Shown: positions 41,719 to 50,694, counted from the first letter of the stretch. The stretch is DNA of 64,000 nucleotides from Rhodobacter sp. (GCA_020637515.1 JACKKG010000001.1:2820501-2884500); one strand, 5' to 3'. Translations and numbers: made by a program. Notes: generated from the letters alone by a model not told the origin.

Positions 41719-43461
41719 ATGTCCTTCCGTTTGAGCCAATATGTCCCGGTGCTGGACTGGGGCCGCACCTACAACCGCGAGGCGCTGTCGAACGACCTCG
41801 TGGCCGCCGTGATCGTGACGATCATGCTGATCCCGCAATCGCTGGCCTACGCGCTGCTGGCCGGCCTGCCGCCCGAGGCCGGGATCTATGCGTCGATCGT
41901 GCCGATCATCTTCTACGCGATCTTCGGCACCTCGCGCGCGCTGGCCGTCGGGCCGGTCGCGGTGGTGTCGCTGATGACCGCCGCCGCGATCGGCAACATC
42001 GCCGAGACAGGCACGATGGGGTATGCGCTGGCGGCGCTGACGCTGGCGTTCCTGTCGGGCGCGTTCCTGTTGTTCCTGGGGGTGTTCCGGCTGGGGTTCC
42101 TGGCGAATTTCCTCAGCCACCCGGTGATCGCGGGTTTCATCACGGCCTCGGGCATCCTGATCGCGTCGAGCCAGTTGAAGCATATCTTCGGCATCAGCGG
42201 CGGCGGGGACAACCTGATCGAGGTGCTGGAATCGCTGTTCGCGCATCTGGGCAACACCAATCCGATCACCCTGGCCATCGGGATCAGCGCCACGGCGTTC
42301 CTGTTCTGGGTGCGCAAGGGGCTGAAACCCCTGCTGCGCAAGGCCGGTCTGGGGCCGAAACTGTCCGACATCCTGACCAAGGCGGGCCCGGTCGCGGCGG
42401 TCCTGGTCACGACGCTGCTGACCTGGGGGCTGGGCCTGGCGGATCGCGGCGTGTCGGTCGTGGGATCCGTGCCGCAATCGCTGCCACCGCTGACGATGCC
42501 GTCCTTCTCGCCCGATCTGCTGAAGCAACTGCTGATCCCGGCGATCCTGATCTCGATCATCGGCTTCGTGGAATCGATCTCGGTCGCGCAGACCCTGGCT
42601 GCGAAAAAGCGTCAGCGCATCAATCCCGACCAGGAGTTGATCGGCCTGGGCGCGGCGAACCTGGGGGCGGCCTTTACCGGCGGATACCCGGTGACGGGCG
42701 GTTTCGCGCGTTCGGTGGTGAACTTCGACGCGGGCGCCGAAACCCCGGCAGCCGGCGCCTATACCGCGGTGGGCCTGGCGATCGCCGCCGTCGCGCTGAC
42801 GCCACTGGTCTATTTCCTGCCCAAGGCCACGCTGGCCGCGACGATCATCGTCGCCGTCCTGTCGCTGGTGGATTTCTCGATCCTGAAGAAGACCTGGGGC
42901 TATTCGCGCGCGGATTTCATGGCCGTCGCGGCGACGATCCTGCTGACGCTGGGGTTCGGGGTGGAGACCGGCGTGTCGGCCGGCGTCGTGCTGTCGATCC
43001 TGCTGCATCTGTTCAAGACCTCGAAGCCGCATGTGGCCGAGGTCGGCCTGGTGCCCGGCACGCAGCATTTCCGCAACGTGCTGCGCCACAAGGTCGAAAC
43101 CGATGACCGGCTGCTGAGCCTGCGCGTGGACGAGAGCCTCTATTTCGTGAACGCCCGCTTTCTCGAGGACATGATCCAGGACCGCGTCACCCGCGACGGG
43201 CCGATCCGCCACGTGGTGCTGATGTGCTCGGCGGTGAACGAGGTGGATTATTCCGCGCTGGAAAGCCTGGAATCGATCAACACCCGTCTCAGGGATCTGG
43301 GCGTCGGCCTGCATCTGAGCGAGGTGAAGGGCCCGGTCATGGACCGCCTGCGCAAGTCGCATCTGATCGATGACCTCAACGGGCGGGTGTTCCAGTCGCA
43401 ATTTGACGCCTGGCGCGTGCTGACCGGGGCGCCCCGTCCGGTTCCGGCGGCGGCCGAGTGA
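41719..43461 (+). CDS. SulP family anion transporter with STAS domain
   Basis: 580-residue SulP/SLC26 transporter. Seen: about 12-14 hydrophobic segments from residue 28 to 430, SulP signature stretch IPQSLAYALLAGLPPEAGIYA, GGYPVTGGFARSVVN, and a C-terminal cytoplasmic STAS domain (about residues 455-560, VVLMCSAVNEVDYSALESL). Likely moves sulfate, sulfite or another anion. Encoded 40 bases after the sulfide oxidation fusion and probably cotranscribed, which suggests export of the oxidised sulfur product or sulfate uptake. The 3' end is followed by hairpin repeat copy B. Confidence 0.93.
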   Translation: MSFRLSQYVPVLDWGRTYNREALSNDLVAAVIVTIMLIPQSLAYALLAGLPPEAGIYASIVPIIFYAIFGTSRALAVGPVAVVSLMTAAAIGNIAETGTMGYALAALTLAFLSGAFLLFLGVFRLGFLANFLSHPVIAGFITASGILIASSQLKHIFGISGGGDNLIEVLESLFAHLGNTNPITLAIGISATAFLFWVRKGLKPLLRKAGLGPKLSDILTKAGPVAAVLVTTLLTWGLGLADRGVSVVGSVPQSLPPLTMPSFSPDLLKQLLIPAILISIIGFVESISVAQTLAAKKRQRINPDQELIGLGAANLGAAFTGGYPVTGGFARSVVNFDAGAETPAAGAYTAVGLAIAAVALTPLVYFLPKATLAATIIVAVLSLVDFSILKKTWGYSRADFMAVAATILLTLGFGVETGVSAGVVLSILLHLFKTSKPHVAEVGLVPGTQHFRNVLRHKVETDDRLLSLRVDESLYFVNARFLEDMIQDRVTRDGPIRHVVLMCSAVNEVDYSALESLESINTRLRDLGVGLHLSEVKGPVMDRLRKSHLIDDLNGRVFQSQFDAWRVLTGAPRPVPAAAE

Positions 43462-43470
43462 GCAGGCACC

Positions 43471-43557
43471 GGGGGGCTGCCGCCCCCCGGACCCCCCGCC
43501 CCAAGGGGGTTTTCCACCCCCTTGGGAATCCCCGGGAGGATATTTCCGGCACAAAGA
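43471..43557 (+). repeat. 3'-end hairpin repeat, copy B (subfamily I)
   Basis: Begins 9 bases after the SulP stop. Hairpin 1 GGGGGGC-TGCC-GCCCCCC (43471-43488). Hairpin 2 CCCAAGGGGG (43500-43509), loop TTTTCCA, CCCCCTTGGG (43517-43526). Compared with copy A one A-T pair has become C-G on both sides, a compensatory change. Tail GGAGGATATTTCCGGCACAA follows. It separates the convergent SulP and holin genes. Confidence 0.85.
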
Positions 43558-43571
43558 AACGGACCGGGGTC

Positions 43572-44105
43572 TCAGTCGAGGCCCCGGTTTTCGTTGGCCT
43601 GGGCCATCCAGTCGGCCAGGGCCGGGTTGGCCCGGGCGGCGGCATCCGAAAGCGCGGGTTGCGCGTTCGCCGAAAGGGCGGGCGGCGGCGGCGGGCTGCC
43701 GGCCTCGCGGCGGTAATGGGTTTCGCGCGCACCGAAGTAGAAGGCGACGACCGCGCCCAGAAGCCACCACAGCGGTTCGGGCACTGTCGCAAGGCCGCTC
43801 ATGCGCAGCGTGAAGCCCGCGGGATCGGCCATCGCATAGACGAACAGCCCCAGCGTGCCCAGCGCCAGCGCCGGGCGCGGCAAGCGGTTCAGCCCGTTCA
43901 CGAAGGCGTCGAACCGCCCGCCGCGCCCGTGCTGGAATTCGGCCGCATAGGCGGCCTGGGTCGCGGCAAAGGCGTCATGGCCCAGTTCCATCTGCCGTGT
44001 GGCGTTGGGACGAAAGGCATCGGCGACCTGGGTCACGGCCTGGCCGGCCTCGACCAGCGAACCGGGGCGGAAGAGCCCGCGCAGCAGCGTGCGGATCAGG
44101 CCCAT
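43572..44105 (-). CDS. Holin of the 3-TM (DUF3154/HI1416) family
   Basis: 177-residue membrane protein with two or three hydrophobic segments (near residues 75-95 and 108-125) and a polar, proline-rich tail (GSPPPPPALSANAQPALSD). The N terminus MGLIRTLLRGLFRPG and the region ALGTLGLFVYAMADP fit the Holin_3TMs family. Overlaps the muramidase gene by 10 bases, forming a lysis cassette. No phage structural genes are present. In Rhodobacter capsulatus an equivalent holin/endolysin pair outside the main cluster releases the gene transfer agent; a similar role is proposed. Confidence 0.85.
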   Translation of the reverse strand: MGLIRTLLRGLFRPGSLVEAGQAVTQVADAFRPNATRQMELGHDAFAATQAAYAAEFQHGRGGRFDAFVNGLNRLPRPALALGTLGLFVYAMADPAGFTLRMSGLATVPEPLWWLLGAVVAFYFGARETHYRREAGSPPPPPALSANAQPALSDAAARANPALADWMAQANENRGLD

Positions 44106-44707
44106 GACGCGGTCCTCTGGCGATGCTCGGCCTCGGTGAGGTGATACCGGGGGGCAATGAATTCCTCGGCGCGCAGGATCCAGCCGCCCTTGCCGCCGTC
44201 GCGGCGGCGCGCGTAGCGTCTCGAGGCCGGGCGGTGATCGGCGAGGCTGTAGTAATAGTCGCGCCGCGCGATGCCATAGGCATCGGCGATATGGTCGGGG
44301 GCGGCGCGCGCGGCCGCCTGCGCGGCGCGGATCGTCTGTGGCCCGATGACCCCGTCCACATCGAGGTCATAGCCCATCGCGATCAGCAGCCGTTGCAGCA
44401 CCCGCACCGCGTTGCCGCCGGCATTCACATACATGTCGAAAACCGAGGGTTGCAGACCCTCGGGCAGCGCGGCGACGCCGGGGCGGCGATAGTAATGGTC
44501 GAGGAATATCTCGATCGCCTGCGCACGCGTCAAGGCGCGCACGTCGGCCTCGGTCACCTGCCCGTCGCGGGTCAGATCCAGCCCAAGGCGCCGCATGGTG
44601 TGGATGGTCACGCCGAAATTCGTGGCACCGCCCGGGTCGTTGGGGTCGTTCACATAGCCGCCCTCGCGGGCGACGATCTCTTCGGCCAGGTCGCGCGGTG
44701 TGCGCAT
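44096..44707 (-). CDS. Holin-associated N-acetylmuramidase (GH108)
   Basis: 203-residue peptidoglycan hydrolase. Seen: glycosyl hydrolase 108 motif VAREGGYVNDPNDPGGATNF with the catalytic Glu near residue 14, QPSVFDMYVNAGG, and a C-terminal peptidoglycan-binding segment DGVIGPQTIRAAQAA. I chose ATG 44707, which has GGAGGGTGCC upstream; an ATG 12 bases earlier would place that site inside the gene. No signal peptide, so export depends on the holin encoded next. Function: cleavage of the cell wall from inside, for gene-transfer-agent or prophage-type release. Confidence 0.92.
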   Translation of the reverse strand: MRTPRDLAEEIVAREGGYVNDPNDPGGATNFGVTIHTMRRLGLDLTRDGQVTEADVRALTRAQAIEIFLDHYYRRPGVAALPEGLQPSVFDMYVNAGGNAVRVLQRLLIAMGYDLDVDGVIGPQTIRAAQAAARAAPDHIADAYGIARRDYYYSLADHRPASRRYARRRDGGKGGWILRAEEFIAPRYHLTEAEHRQRTASWA

Positions 44708-44786
44708 GGCACCCTCCATTTCCAGGGAAACGGAGGCGAGGATGCGCGCGCAGGGCTAAGGGGGGCTGAGGGCTGCGTGCGTTGCG

Positions 44787-45305
44787 TCAGGTGCCCGAGG
44801 CCGGCGCGGCGGCACCCGTGGCGCCGTAATTGCCGTGATATTCGCATTCGGGGTGCCCCGCGGCGGCCGTGCTCTGCCCGTTGGTCGCCAGCGAATCCGC
44901 GACTTCGCGGGGCATGTAGGTCTCGTCGTGCTTGGCCAGGATCTCGGTCGCCTGAAAGACGCCGCCCACCAGCCGCCCGGTGGCCACGGTGCCCTCGTTC
45001 TCGCCGAACAGGTCGGGCAGGATGCCGGTGTAGCGCACATCCACGGTCGAGCAGAAATCCGTCACCCGAAACGAGATTTCCTCGCCCTGGCCGCGCACCA
45101 GAGAGCCCACCTCGACCATGCCGCCCAGGCGGAACACCTCGTTCGGGGTGGGTGGATCGGCCTGCACCTGGCTGGGCGAACGGAAGAAATTGATCCCGTC
45201 CTGAAAGGCGTAGATGATCAGCGAGGTGCTGAGAACCAGCGCCACCGCGGCGATGAGAATGATCTGCACGCGGCGCCGTTTCTTCAGGTTCTTCAATCCG
45301 GCCAT
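44787..45305 (-). CDS. ccmE: Cytochrome c maturation haem chaperone CcmE
   Basis: 172-residue membrane-anchored periplasmic haem chaperone. Seen: one N-terminal membrane helix (VQIILIAAVALVLSTSLIIY), the beta-barrel region FRVTDFCSTVDVRYTGILPD, and the covalent haem-binding His in ILAKHDETYMP. A good AGGAGG lies before ATG 45305. Other ccm genes are not adjacent, so ccmE is detached from the ccmABCD cluster. Confidence 0.96.
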   Translation of the reverse strand: MAGLKNLKKRRRVQIILIAAVALVLSTSLIIYAFQDGINFFRSPSQVQADPPTPNEVFRLGGMVEVGSLVRGQGEEISFRVTDFCSTVDVRYTGILPDLFGENEGTVATGRLVGGVFQATEILAKHDETYMPREVADSLATNGQSTAAAGHPECEYHGNYGATGAAAPASGT

Positions 45306-45375
45306 CGGTGTCCTCCTGCTTGCGAGGGGGAGATAGGCATGCCGCCGCCCCGGGGCAACGGGCCCAAATGCCGCA

Positions 45376-46188
45376 TCATGCGGCGCGGAAGGGAATCCGG
45401 CGGCGCAGGAATTGCGTCGCCTTGTGGCCGACCGCGACAGGATCGCCGGTGGTCAGAAAGGCGCTCTCGGTGCCGGGGCCGATCATCTCGGGGTGGCGCT
45501 TGAGATAGTCGTCGAGACTGGCCGCCACCAGATCGGGCTGGGAATAGACCTGCACATCGGGGCCGAGGGCGGCGCGAAAGGCGTCCTCCATCAGCGGGTA
45601 ATGGGTGCAGCCCAGGACGGCGGCCTCGGGGCGGGGCATCCGGCGATGCAGGGCCTCGACATGGGAATGCACCAATGCCTCGGCCAGGATCATGTCGCCC
45701 TGTTCGATCGCATCGACCACGCCGCCGCAAGGCTGGGCCTCGACATCGACACCGATCGCGCGAAAGGCCAGTTCGCGCTGAAAGGCGCGGCTGGCGACGG
45801 TCGCCGGGGTGGCGAACAGCGCGACATGCTTGACCGCCACCTCGCGCGGCGGGGAATTGTCGCCCCATTGCCGTTCGGTCAGGGCCTCGATCAGGGGCAC
45901 GAAAACGCCCAGCACGCGCTTGCCCTGCGGGATCCAATGTTCCTGCATCCGCCGCAGCGCCGCGGCCGAGGCCGTGTTGCAGGCCAGGATCACCAGATCG
46001 CACCCTTCGTCGAACAGGCGCTGCACGCCGGCGGTGGTCAGGCGATAGATGTCGTCTGCGTCGCGCGTGCCATAGGGCGTGTTCGCGTTGTCACCGAAAT
46101 AGACGAAGGGCACGTCTGGCAAACGCTTGACCAGCGCATCCAGAACCGTGAGCCCACCGAGCCCGGAATCGAATACGCCTACTGCCAT
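45376..46188 (-). CDS. murI: Glutamate racemase
   Basis: 270-residue enzyme making D-glutamate for peptidoglycan. Seen: VFDSGLGGLTVL with the first catalytic region, the two catalytic cysteines in ILACNTASA and VLGCTHYPLM, and GDNANTPYG. Starts 9 bases after the acyltransferase gene on the same strand, so the two form a small cell-envelope operon. Confidence 0.96.
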   Translation of the reverse strand: MAVGVFDSGLGGLTVLDALVKRLPDVPFVYFGDNANTPYGTRDADDIYRLTTAGVQRLFDEGCDLVILACNTASAAALRRMQEHWIPQGKRVLGVFVPLIEALTERQWGDNSPPREVAVKHVALFATPATVASRAFQRELAFRAIGVDVEAQPCGGVVDAIEQGDMILAEALVHSHVEALHRRMPRPEAAVLGCTHYPLMEDAFRAALGPDVQVYSQPDLVAASLDDYLKRHPEMIGPGTESAFLTTGDPVAVGHKATQFLRRRIPFRAA

Positions 46189-46197
46189 CTGCTGCCT

Positions 46198-47136
46198 CTA
46201 TTGCCGGTAATGCGCCTCGAATTCGTGGCCCAGGCGGGCCGGGTCCGAGACCGTCGGCGACAAGTCATACGTCCTGCGACGCAGAAAATCCATGACCTGT
46301 TTCGCATCTGACACCGATGTGCGCAGCGCCTCGGCGGGGATCGGTTCGCCCACCGACAGGCGCACCGTGCTGTCCGTCCTGGCCGCGAATTCCCGCACCA
46401 AAAGGCCCATGCGCAGGGTCGTGCTGAGATGGCTGGCAACCTGGAACAGCCGCGAATTCTGCCCCTCGAAGCAGATCGGCACCACGGTGGCGCCGGATTT
46501 CGCGATCATCCGCGCGGTAAAGCCGCGCCAGACCGGATCCATCGCCTCCGCAAAGGGGCGCGCGCCCGTCGCCACGGTGCCGCCCGGAAAAATGCCGATC
46601 GCACCCCCCTGGCGCAGGTAGCGGATCGCAGCGGCCCGGGTTTCCAGATTGGCCGCCTGCGCCGCGCGGGTTCCCGCAAAGTCGATCGGCAGGATCACGC
46701 GGCGCAGGTCCTCGGCGCGCTGAAAGACCTGATGCGCCATGATCCGGAATTCGCCCTGGCGCACCGCCGACAGGATGTGCCCCAGGACCAGACCGTCCAG
46801 AATGCCGAACGGGTGGTTCGCGACCAGCACCAGCGGCCCGTCTGCGGGAATCGCGCCCAGCGAGCCCCGGATCACATCCAGCCTGAGGCCGAAGCGCTCC
46901 ATCATCACCCGCCAGACATCGCGCCCCTGCGCCACATCGCCCTGATACCCGGCGGCGCGGCGCATCAGGGCCAGCCGCCCGGTGGCGTTCTCCAGCGCGC
47001 GGATCACCAGGCGCGCGGGCACGGACCCGGTGGAATGGGCATAGGTGAAGTCGCGCGTGACGTCCCGCGTGGGGCGCACGGCGGGCGGCTTGCGGGACAG
47101 GGTGCGGGGCGGGGTGTCGTGCAGCGCAAAGGTCAT
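46198..47136 (-). CDS. 1-acylglycerol-phosphate acyltransferase family protein (PlsC domain)
   Basis: 312-residue lysophospholipid or ornithine-lipid type acyltransferase. Seen: the HxxxxD motif as NHPFGILDG (about residue 107), FAGTRAAQAANLETRA, and the substrate motif FPGGTVATG. No clear transmembrane helix at the N terminus. I chose ATG 47136, whose GAGG ribosome binding site lies in the loop of a hairpin that ends at the start codon. Encoded upstream of murI. OlsA-like or PlsC-like specificity cannot be distinguished here. Confidence 0.88.
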   Translation of the reverse strand: MTFALHDTPPRTLSRKPPAVRPTRDVTRDFTYAHSTGSVPARLVIRALENATGRLALMRRAAGYQGDVAQGRDVWRVMMERFGLRLDVIRGSLGAIPADGPLVLVANHPFGILDGLVLGHILSAVRQGEFRIMAHQVFQRAEDLRRVILPIDFAGTRAAQAANLETRAAAIRYLRQGGAIGIFPGGTVATGARPFAEAMDPVWRGFTARMIAKSGATVVPICFEGQNSRLFQVASHLSTTLRMGLLVREFAARTDSTVRLSVGEPIPAEALRTSVSDAKQVMDFLRRRTYDLSPTVSDPARLGHEFEAHYRQ

Positions 47137-47161
47137 GGGGCAACCTCGGTTGGATTGCCCC
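47137..47161 (-). promoter_or_regulatory. Hairpin abutting the acyltransferase start codon
   Basis: GGGGCAA (47137-47143) and TTGCCCC (47155-47161) pair perfectly; on the minus strand the stem ends exactly at the ATG at 47136 and the loop carries the GAGG ribosome binding site. The ribosome would have to melt the stem, so translation control is possible. Confidence 0.5.
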
Positions 47162-47199
47162 TGCCCTAGCAACCTTGCATGACACTCACACGACGGCGA

Positions 47200-50100
47200 T
47201 CATTCGGCCGCCATCCGTTGCGGCGCGCCGCCTTTCGCCAACGCATCGAGGATCGCCGCACGCCGTTCGGCCGCCCGCGCCGCATTCGCGGTCTTGACCG
47301 GACCATAGCCCCGGATCGACAGCGGCAGCAGCGCCAGTTCCATCAGCAGATCGCGGGTCGCCGGCCCGAGGGTTGGCAGATGCGCGCGCATGTCGCCCTC
47401 GAACTGGCGGATCAGCGCGCGCTCCTCACGCCGCTCGGCGCTATAGCCGAACGGATCGAACGGCGTGCCGCGCAGCGGTTTCAGCACAGCCAGCAGCTTG
47501 AACCCGGTCAGCATCCAGGGCCCAAAGGCACGCTTGCGCGGCCGTCCGTCCGGCCCCGTGCCACCCAGAATCGGCGGTGCCAGATGAAAGGTCATGGAAA
47601 AATCGCCCTCGAATGTTTCGCGCGCCATCTCGGCGGTCTGCAAATGAAGCCGGGCGACCTCGTATTCGTCCTTGTAGGCCAGAAGCTTGTAATAGCCCTG
47701 CGCCACGGCGTCGCGCAGCGCCGGGTCCTGCACCGTATCGACCAGCGCGAGGAACCGTTTTGTCAGACGTTTGTTCTGATAGGCGGTCAGCCGCGCGGCG
47801 CGGTGCGCGACGGGATCGGGGCCCCGGGCGGGGGCCTCGGGGTGCAAAAGCGCGGCCGCGTCTTGCGGACGGGCAACCGCCCAGCGGCCGATGTCAAACG
47901 CCCGCAAATTGCCGTCAACCGCGGCCCGGTTCAGGCGGATGGCCTCGCGGATGGCGTCCAGCGGGATCGGGATCAGCCCCTGCTGCCAGGCGCCGCCCAG
48001 CACCATCATGTTGGAATAGATCGAATCGCCCAGCGTCACGCGCGCCAGTTCCGACGCATCGAACAGCGCCAACCGATCCCTGAGACGCGCTTGAAGAGCG
48101 ACCTCCAGATTATTGATAGGCAACCGGAATTCCGTGTTCCTGGTAAAGTCGCCGGTGATGATTTCGTGGCTGTTGACCACCGCGCCGGTGCGCCCCGTGG
48201 TCATCAGGCCGACCGTCCTGGCGCCCGCCGTGACGACCAGGTCGCCACCGATCACCGCGTCCGCCTCGCCGACCGCGACGCGCACCGCGCTGATGTCTTC
48301 GGGCCGGTTGGCGAGACGCAGATGGATATGCACCGCGCCCCCTTTTTGCGCCAGGCCCGCCATCTCCATCATGCCCGCGCCCAGCCCGGCGATCTGCGCC
48401 GCCTGCGCCAGGACCGCGCCCACCGTCACCACCCCGGTGCCTCCGACACCGGTGATGACGACGTTGTGGGTGCCTTCGATGACGGGAAGGTCTGGCATTT
48501 GAAGGTCAGGCAATTCCAGCGCGCGGGTCGCGCCCTTGCGCACCCGCGCCCCGGTCAAGGTGACGAACGAGGGGCAGAACCCGTTGAGACAGCTGAAATC
48601 CTTGTTGCACGAGGACTGGTCGATCGCGCGCTTGCGCCCCAGTTCGGTGTCAACGGGCACGATCGACACGCAGTTGGATTGCACGCCGCAATCACCGCAT
48701 CCCTCGCAGACCTCGGGGTTGATGAACACGCGCTTGTCGGGATCGGGGAACTGGCCCCGCTTGCGGCGACGGCGCTTTTCGGCGGCACAGGTCTGCACAT
48801 AGAGCAGCGCCGAGACCCCTTCGGTCTGCGCCAGGCGCTCTTGCACGGGCATCAGCTCGGCGCGTTCGTGACGCTCGATCCCGGGCGGGAACTTGCTGAA
48901 ATCGACGTCTTCCTTGGCGTCGTAGACCAGCACCACGGGGTTCACCCCCATCGCCACCAGTTCGCGCGCGATCTGGTCGGCGGTCAGCCCCCCCTCGTTC
49001 CGCTGACCGCCGGTCATGGCGACGGCGTCGTTGAACAGGATCTTGTAGGTGATCGTCGTTCCCGCGGCCAACGCGGCGCGGATCGCCAGCAGGCCCGAGT
49101 GGTTGAAAGTTCCGTCCCCGAGGTTCTGGAACACATGCTTGCGTGTCGAGAACCGGCTTTCGCCGATCCAGTTCGCCCCCTCGCCACCCATATGGGTGAA
49201 GCCCTGGGTCGCGCGGTCCATCCATTGCACCATGTAGTGACAGCCGATCCCGGCGTAGGCCCGGCTGCCCTCGGGCACCTTGGTCGAGGAATTGTGCGGG
49301 CAGCCCGAACAGAACCAGGGCGTGCGCTGCGCCAGGTCCTGCGCGTTGTCGGCGCGCCGTGCCTCGGCCAGACGATCGAGCCCGGCGCGGATCCGGTCGG
49401 TCTCGCGCCCTTCCTCGATCAGGATCTCGCCCAGCTTCTCGGCGATCATCACCGGATCGAGCGCATAGCGCGTCGGGAACAATTCGACCTGCCGGCCGTG
49501 TTCCCAACTGTCGCCCTTGTGCCAGCCATAGACCCGCCGGCCCCGGCGGTCGTCAAAGATCGCCTCCTTGACCTGCACCTCGATCAGCTTGCGCTTTTCC
49601 TCGACGACGACGATCAGCGACAGCCCTTCGGCCCATTCGTGGAAGCCCTGCATGTCCAGGGGCCAGGGCTGGCCGACCTTGTAGGTGGTGATGCCCAGCC
49701 GCCCGGCCTCGGCCGCGTCGATACCCAGAAGCCCCAGTGCGTGCACCAGATCGAGCCAGTTCTTCCCCGCCGCGACCAGGCCGATCTTTGCCCCGGGCTG
49801 GCCCCAGACACGCCGGTCCATCCGGTTCACGCGCGAGAAGGCCTCGGCCGCGAACCGCTTGTAGTCGATCATGCGCGCTTCCTGCGCCACCGGCGTGTCC
49901 TGAAGCCGGATGTTCAACCCGCCGGGCGGCATGGTGAAATCAGGCCGCACCAGGGCCATCCGATGCGGATTGCCATCGACGACGGCCGTCGCCTCGATCG
50001 TGTCCTTCATCGTCTTCAGCCCGACCCAAAGCCCGGAAAACCGGCTGAGTTCATAGGCATAATGGCCGTAATCCAGGATCTCCTGCACGCCGGCCGGCGA

Positions 50101-50613
50101 GACGATGGGCATGTAGGCGTCGATCATCGCCCAGTCCGACTGATGCAGCACGGTCGAGCTTTCGCCCGTGTGATCGTCGCCCATGGCCATGATGACGCCG
50201 CCCTTGGGGCTGGTGCCGGCCATGTTGGCGTGCTTCATCACGTCGCCCGAGCGGTCGATGCCGGGCCCCTTGCCATACCACAGCGCAAAGACCCCGTCGT
50301 AGCGCCCCTCGCCGCGCAACTCGGCCTGCTGGCTGCCCCAGATCGCGGTGGCGGCCAGATCTTCGTTCATGCCGGGTTGAAAGGTGACCTGTGCGGCCCT
50401 CAGAAAGGGTTCGGCCCGCGCCATCTGCAAATCGACCGCGCCCAGCGGCGAACCGCGATAGCCGGTCACATAGCCGGCCGTGTTCAGCCCCGCCGCCGCG
50501 TCGCGGGCGCGTTGTTGCAGCATCAGCCGAACCAGCGCCTGGGTGCCATTCAACAGGATCGGCGATTTCTCAAGATCGAACTTGTCGTCGAGACTCACAA
50601 CTTGCTTGTTCAT
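47200..50613 (-). CDS. Indolepyruvate ferredoxin oxidoreductase family protein, single chain
   Basis: 1137-residue fusion of the alpha, beta and gamma parts of a 2-oxoacid oxidoreductase that would oxidatively decarboxylate aryl or branched 2-oxoacids (such as indolepyruvate or phenylpyruvate) to the acyl-CoA. Seen: N-terminal pyrimidine-binding half with GYRGSPLGAVD; CSGCPHNSSTK and GIGCHYM; TPP-binding segment MGGEGANWIGES; GNFxHSG-like GTFNHSGLLAIRAA; ferredoxin-type cluster CEGCGDCGVQSNC; and the gamma domain GVGGTGVVTVGAVLAQA. I chose ATG 50613 (MNKQVVSLDDKF) after GGGGAGAGTGCCCG. Likely controlled by the divergent LysR gene. Confidence 0.93.
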   Translation of the reverse strand: MNKQVVSLDDKFDLEKSPILLNGTQALVRLMLQQRARDAAAGLNTAGYVTGYRGSPLGAVDLQMARAEPFLRAAQVTFQPGMNEDLAATAIWGSQQAELRGEGRYDGVFALWYGKGPGIDRSGDVMKHANMAGTSPKGGVIMAMGDDHTGESSTVLHQSDWAMIDAYMPIVSPAGVQEILDYGHYAYELSRFSGLWVGLKTMKDTIEATAVVDGNPHRMALVRPDFTMPPGGLNIRLQDTPVAQEARMIDYKRFAAEAFSRVNRMDRRVWGQPGAKIGLVAAGKNWLDLVHALGLLGIDAAEAGRLGITTYKVGQPWPLDMQGFHEWAEGLSLIVVVEEKRKLIEVQVKEAIFDDRRGRRVYGWHKGDSWEHGRQVELFPTRYALDPVMIAEKLGEILIEEGRETDRIRAGLDRLAEARRADNAQDLAQRTPWFCSGCPHNSSTKVPEGSRAYAGIGCHYMVQWMDRATQGFTHMGGEGANWIGESRFSTRKHVFQNLGDGTFNHSGLLAIRAALAAGTTITYKILFNDAVAMTGGQRNEGGLTADQIARELVAMGVNPVVLVYDAKEDVDFSKFPPGIERHERAELMPVQERLAQTEGVSALLYVQTCAAEKRRRRKRGQFPDPDKRVFINPEVCEGCGDCGVQSNCVSIVPVDTELGRKRAIDQSSCNKDFSCLNGFCPSFVTLTGARVRKGATRALELPDLQMPDLPVIEGTHNVVITGVGGTGVVTVGAVLAQAAQIAGLGAGMMEMAGLAQKGGAVHIHLRLANRPEDISAVRVAVGEADAVIGGDLVVTAGARTVGLMTTGRTGAVVNSHEIITGDFTRNTEFRLPINNLEVALQARLRDRLALFDASELARVTLGDSIYSNMMVLGGAWQQGLIPIPLDAIREAIRLNRAAVDGNLRAFDIGRWAVARPQDAAALLHPEAPARGPDPVAHRAARLTAYQNKRLTKRFLALVDTVQDPALRDAVAQGYYKLLAYKDEYEVARLHLQTAEMARETFEGDFSMTFHLAPPILGGTGPDGRPRKRAFGPWMLTGFKLLAVLKPLRGTPFDPFGYSAERREERALIRQFEGDMRAHLPTLGPATRDLLMELALLPLSIRGYGPVKTANAARAAERRAAILDALAKGGAPQRMAAE

Positions 50614-50658
50614 CGGGCACTCTCCCCTGTGCTTGCCGATCTGTTGGGATGGGACCGA

Positions 50659-50694
50659 GTATAGGTCAAAAATGCTGACCTTCAAAGCCCGTTG
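50659..50694. promoter_or_regulatory. ior promoter with LysR-type operator
   Basis: Palindrome AGGTCA-N7-TGACCT at 50663-50681 contains the LysR T-N11-A signature (T50666, A50678). On the minus strand a promoter TTGAAG, 16-base spacer, TATACT overlaps it; the palindrome fills the spacer. It fits control of the indolepyruvate oxidoreductase gene by the divergently encoded LysR regulator. Confidence 0.65.

Noticed and set aside
43572..44707. Prophage remnant
   Set aside because: Only holin and muramidase are present, with no capsid, tail, replication or integration genes, and the composition matches the neighbours.
47179..50664. A 1161-codon plus-strand frame over the indolepyruvate oxidoreductase
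   Set aside because: Shadow of a real minus-strand gene with iron-sulfur and TPP motifs; no ribosome binding site and no recognisable domain.
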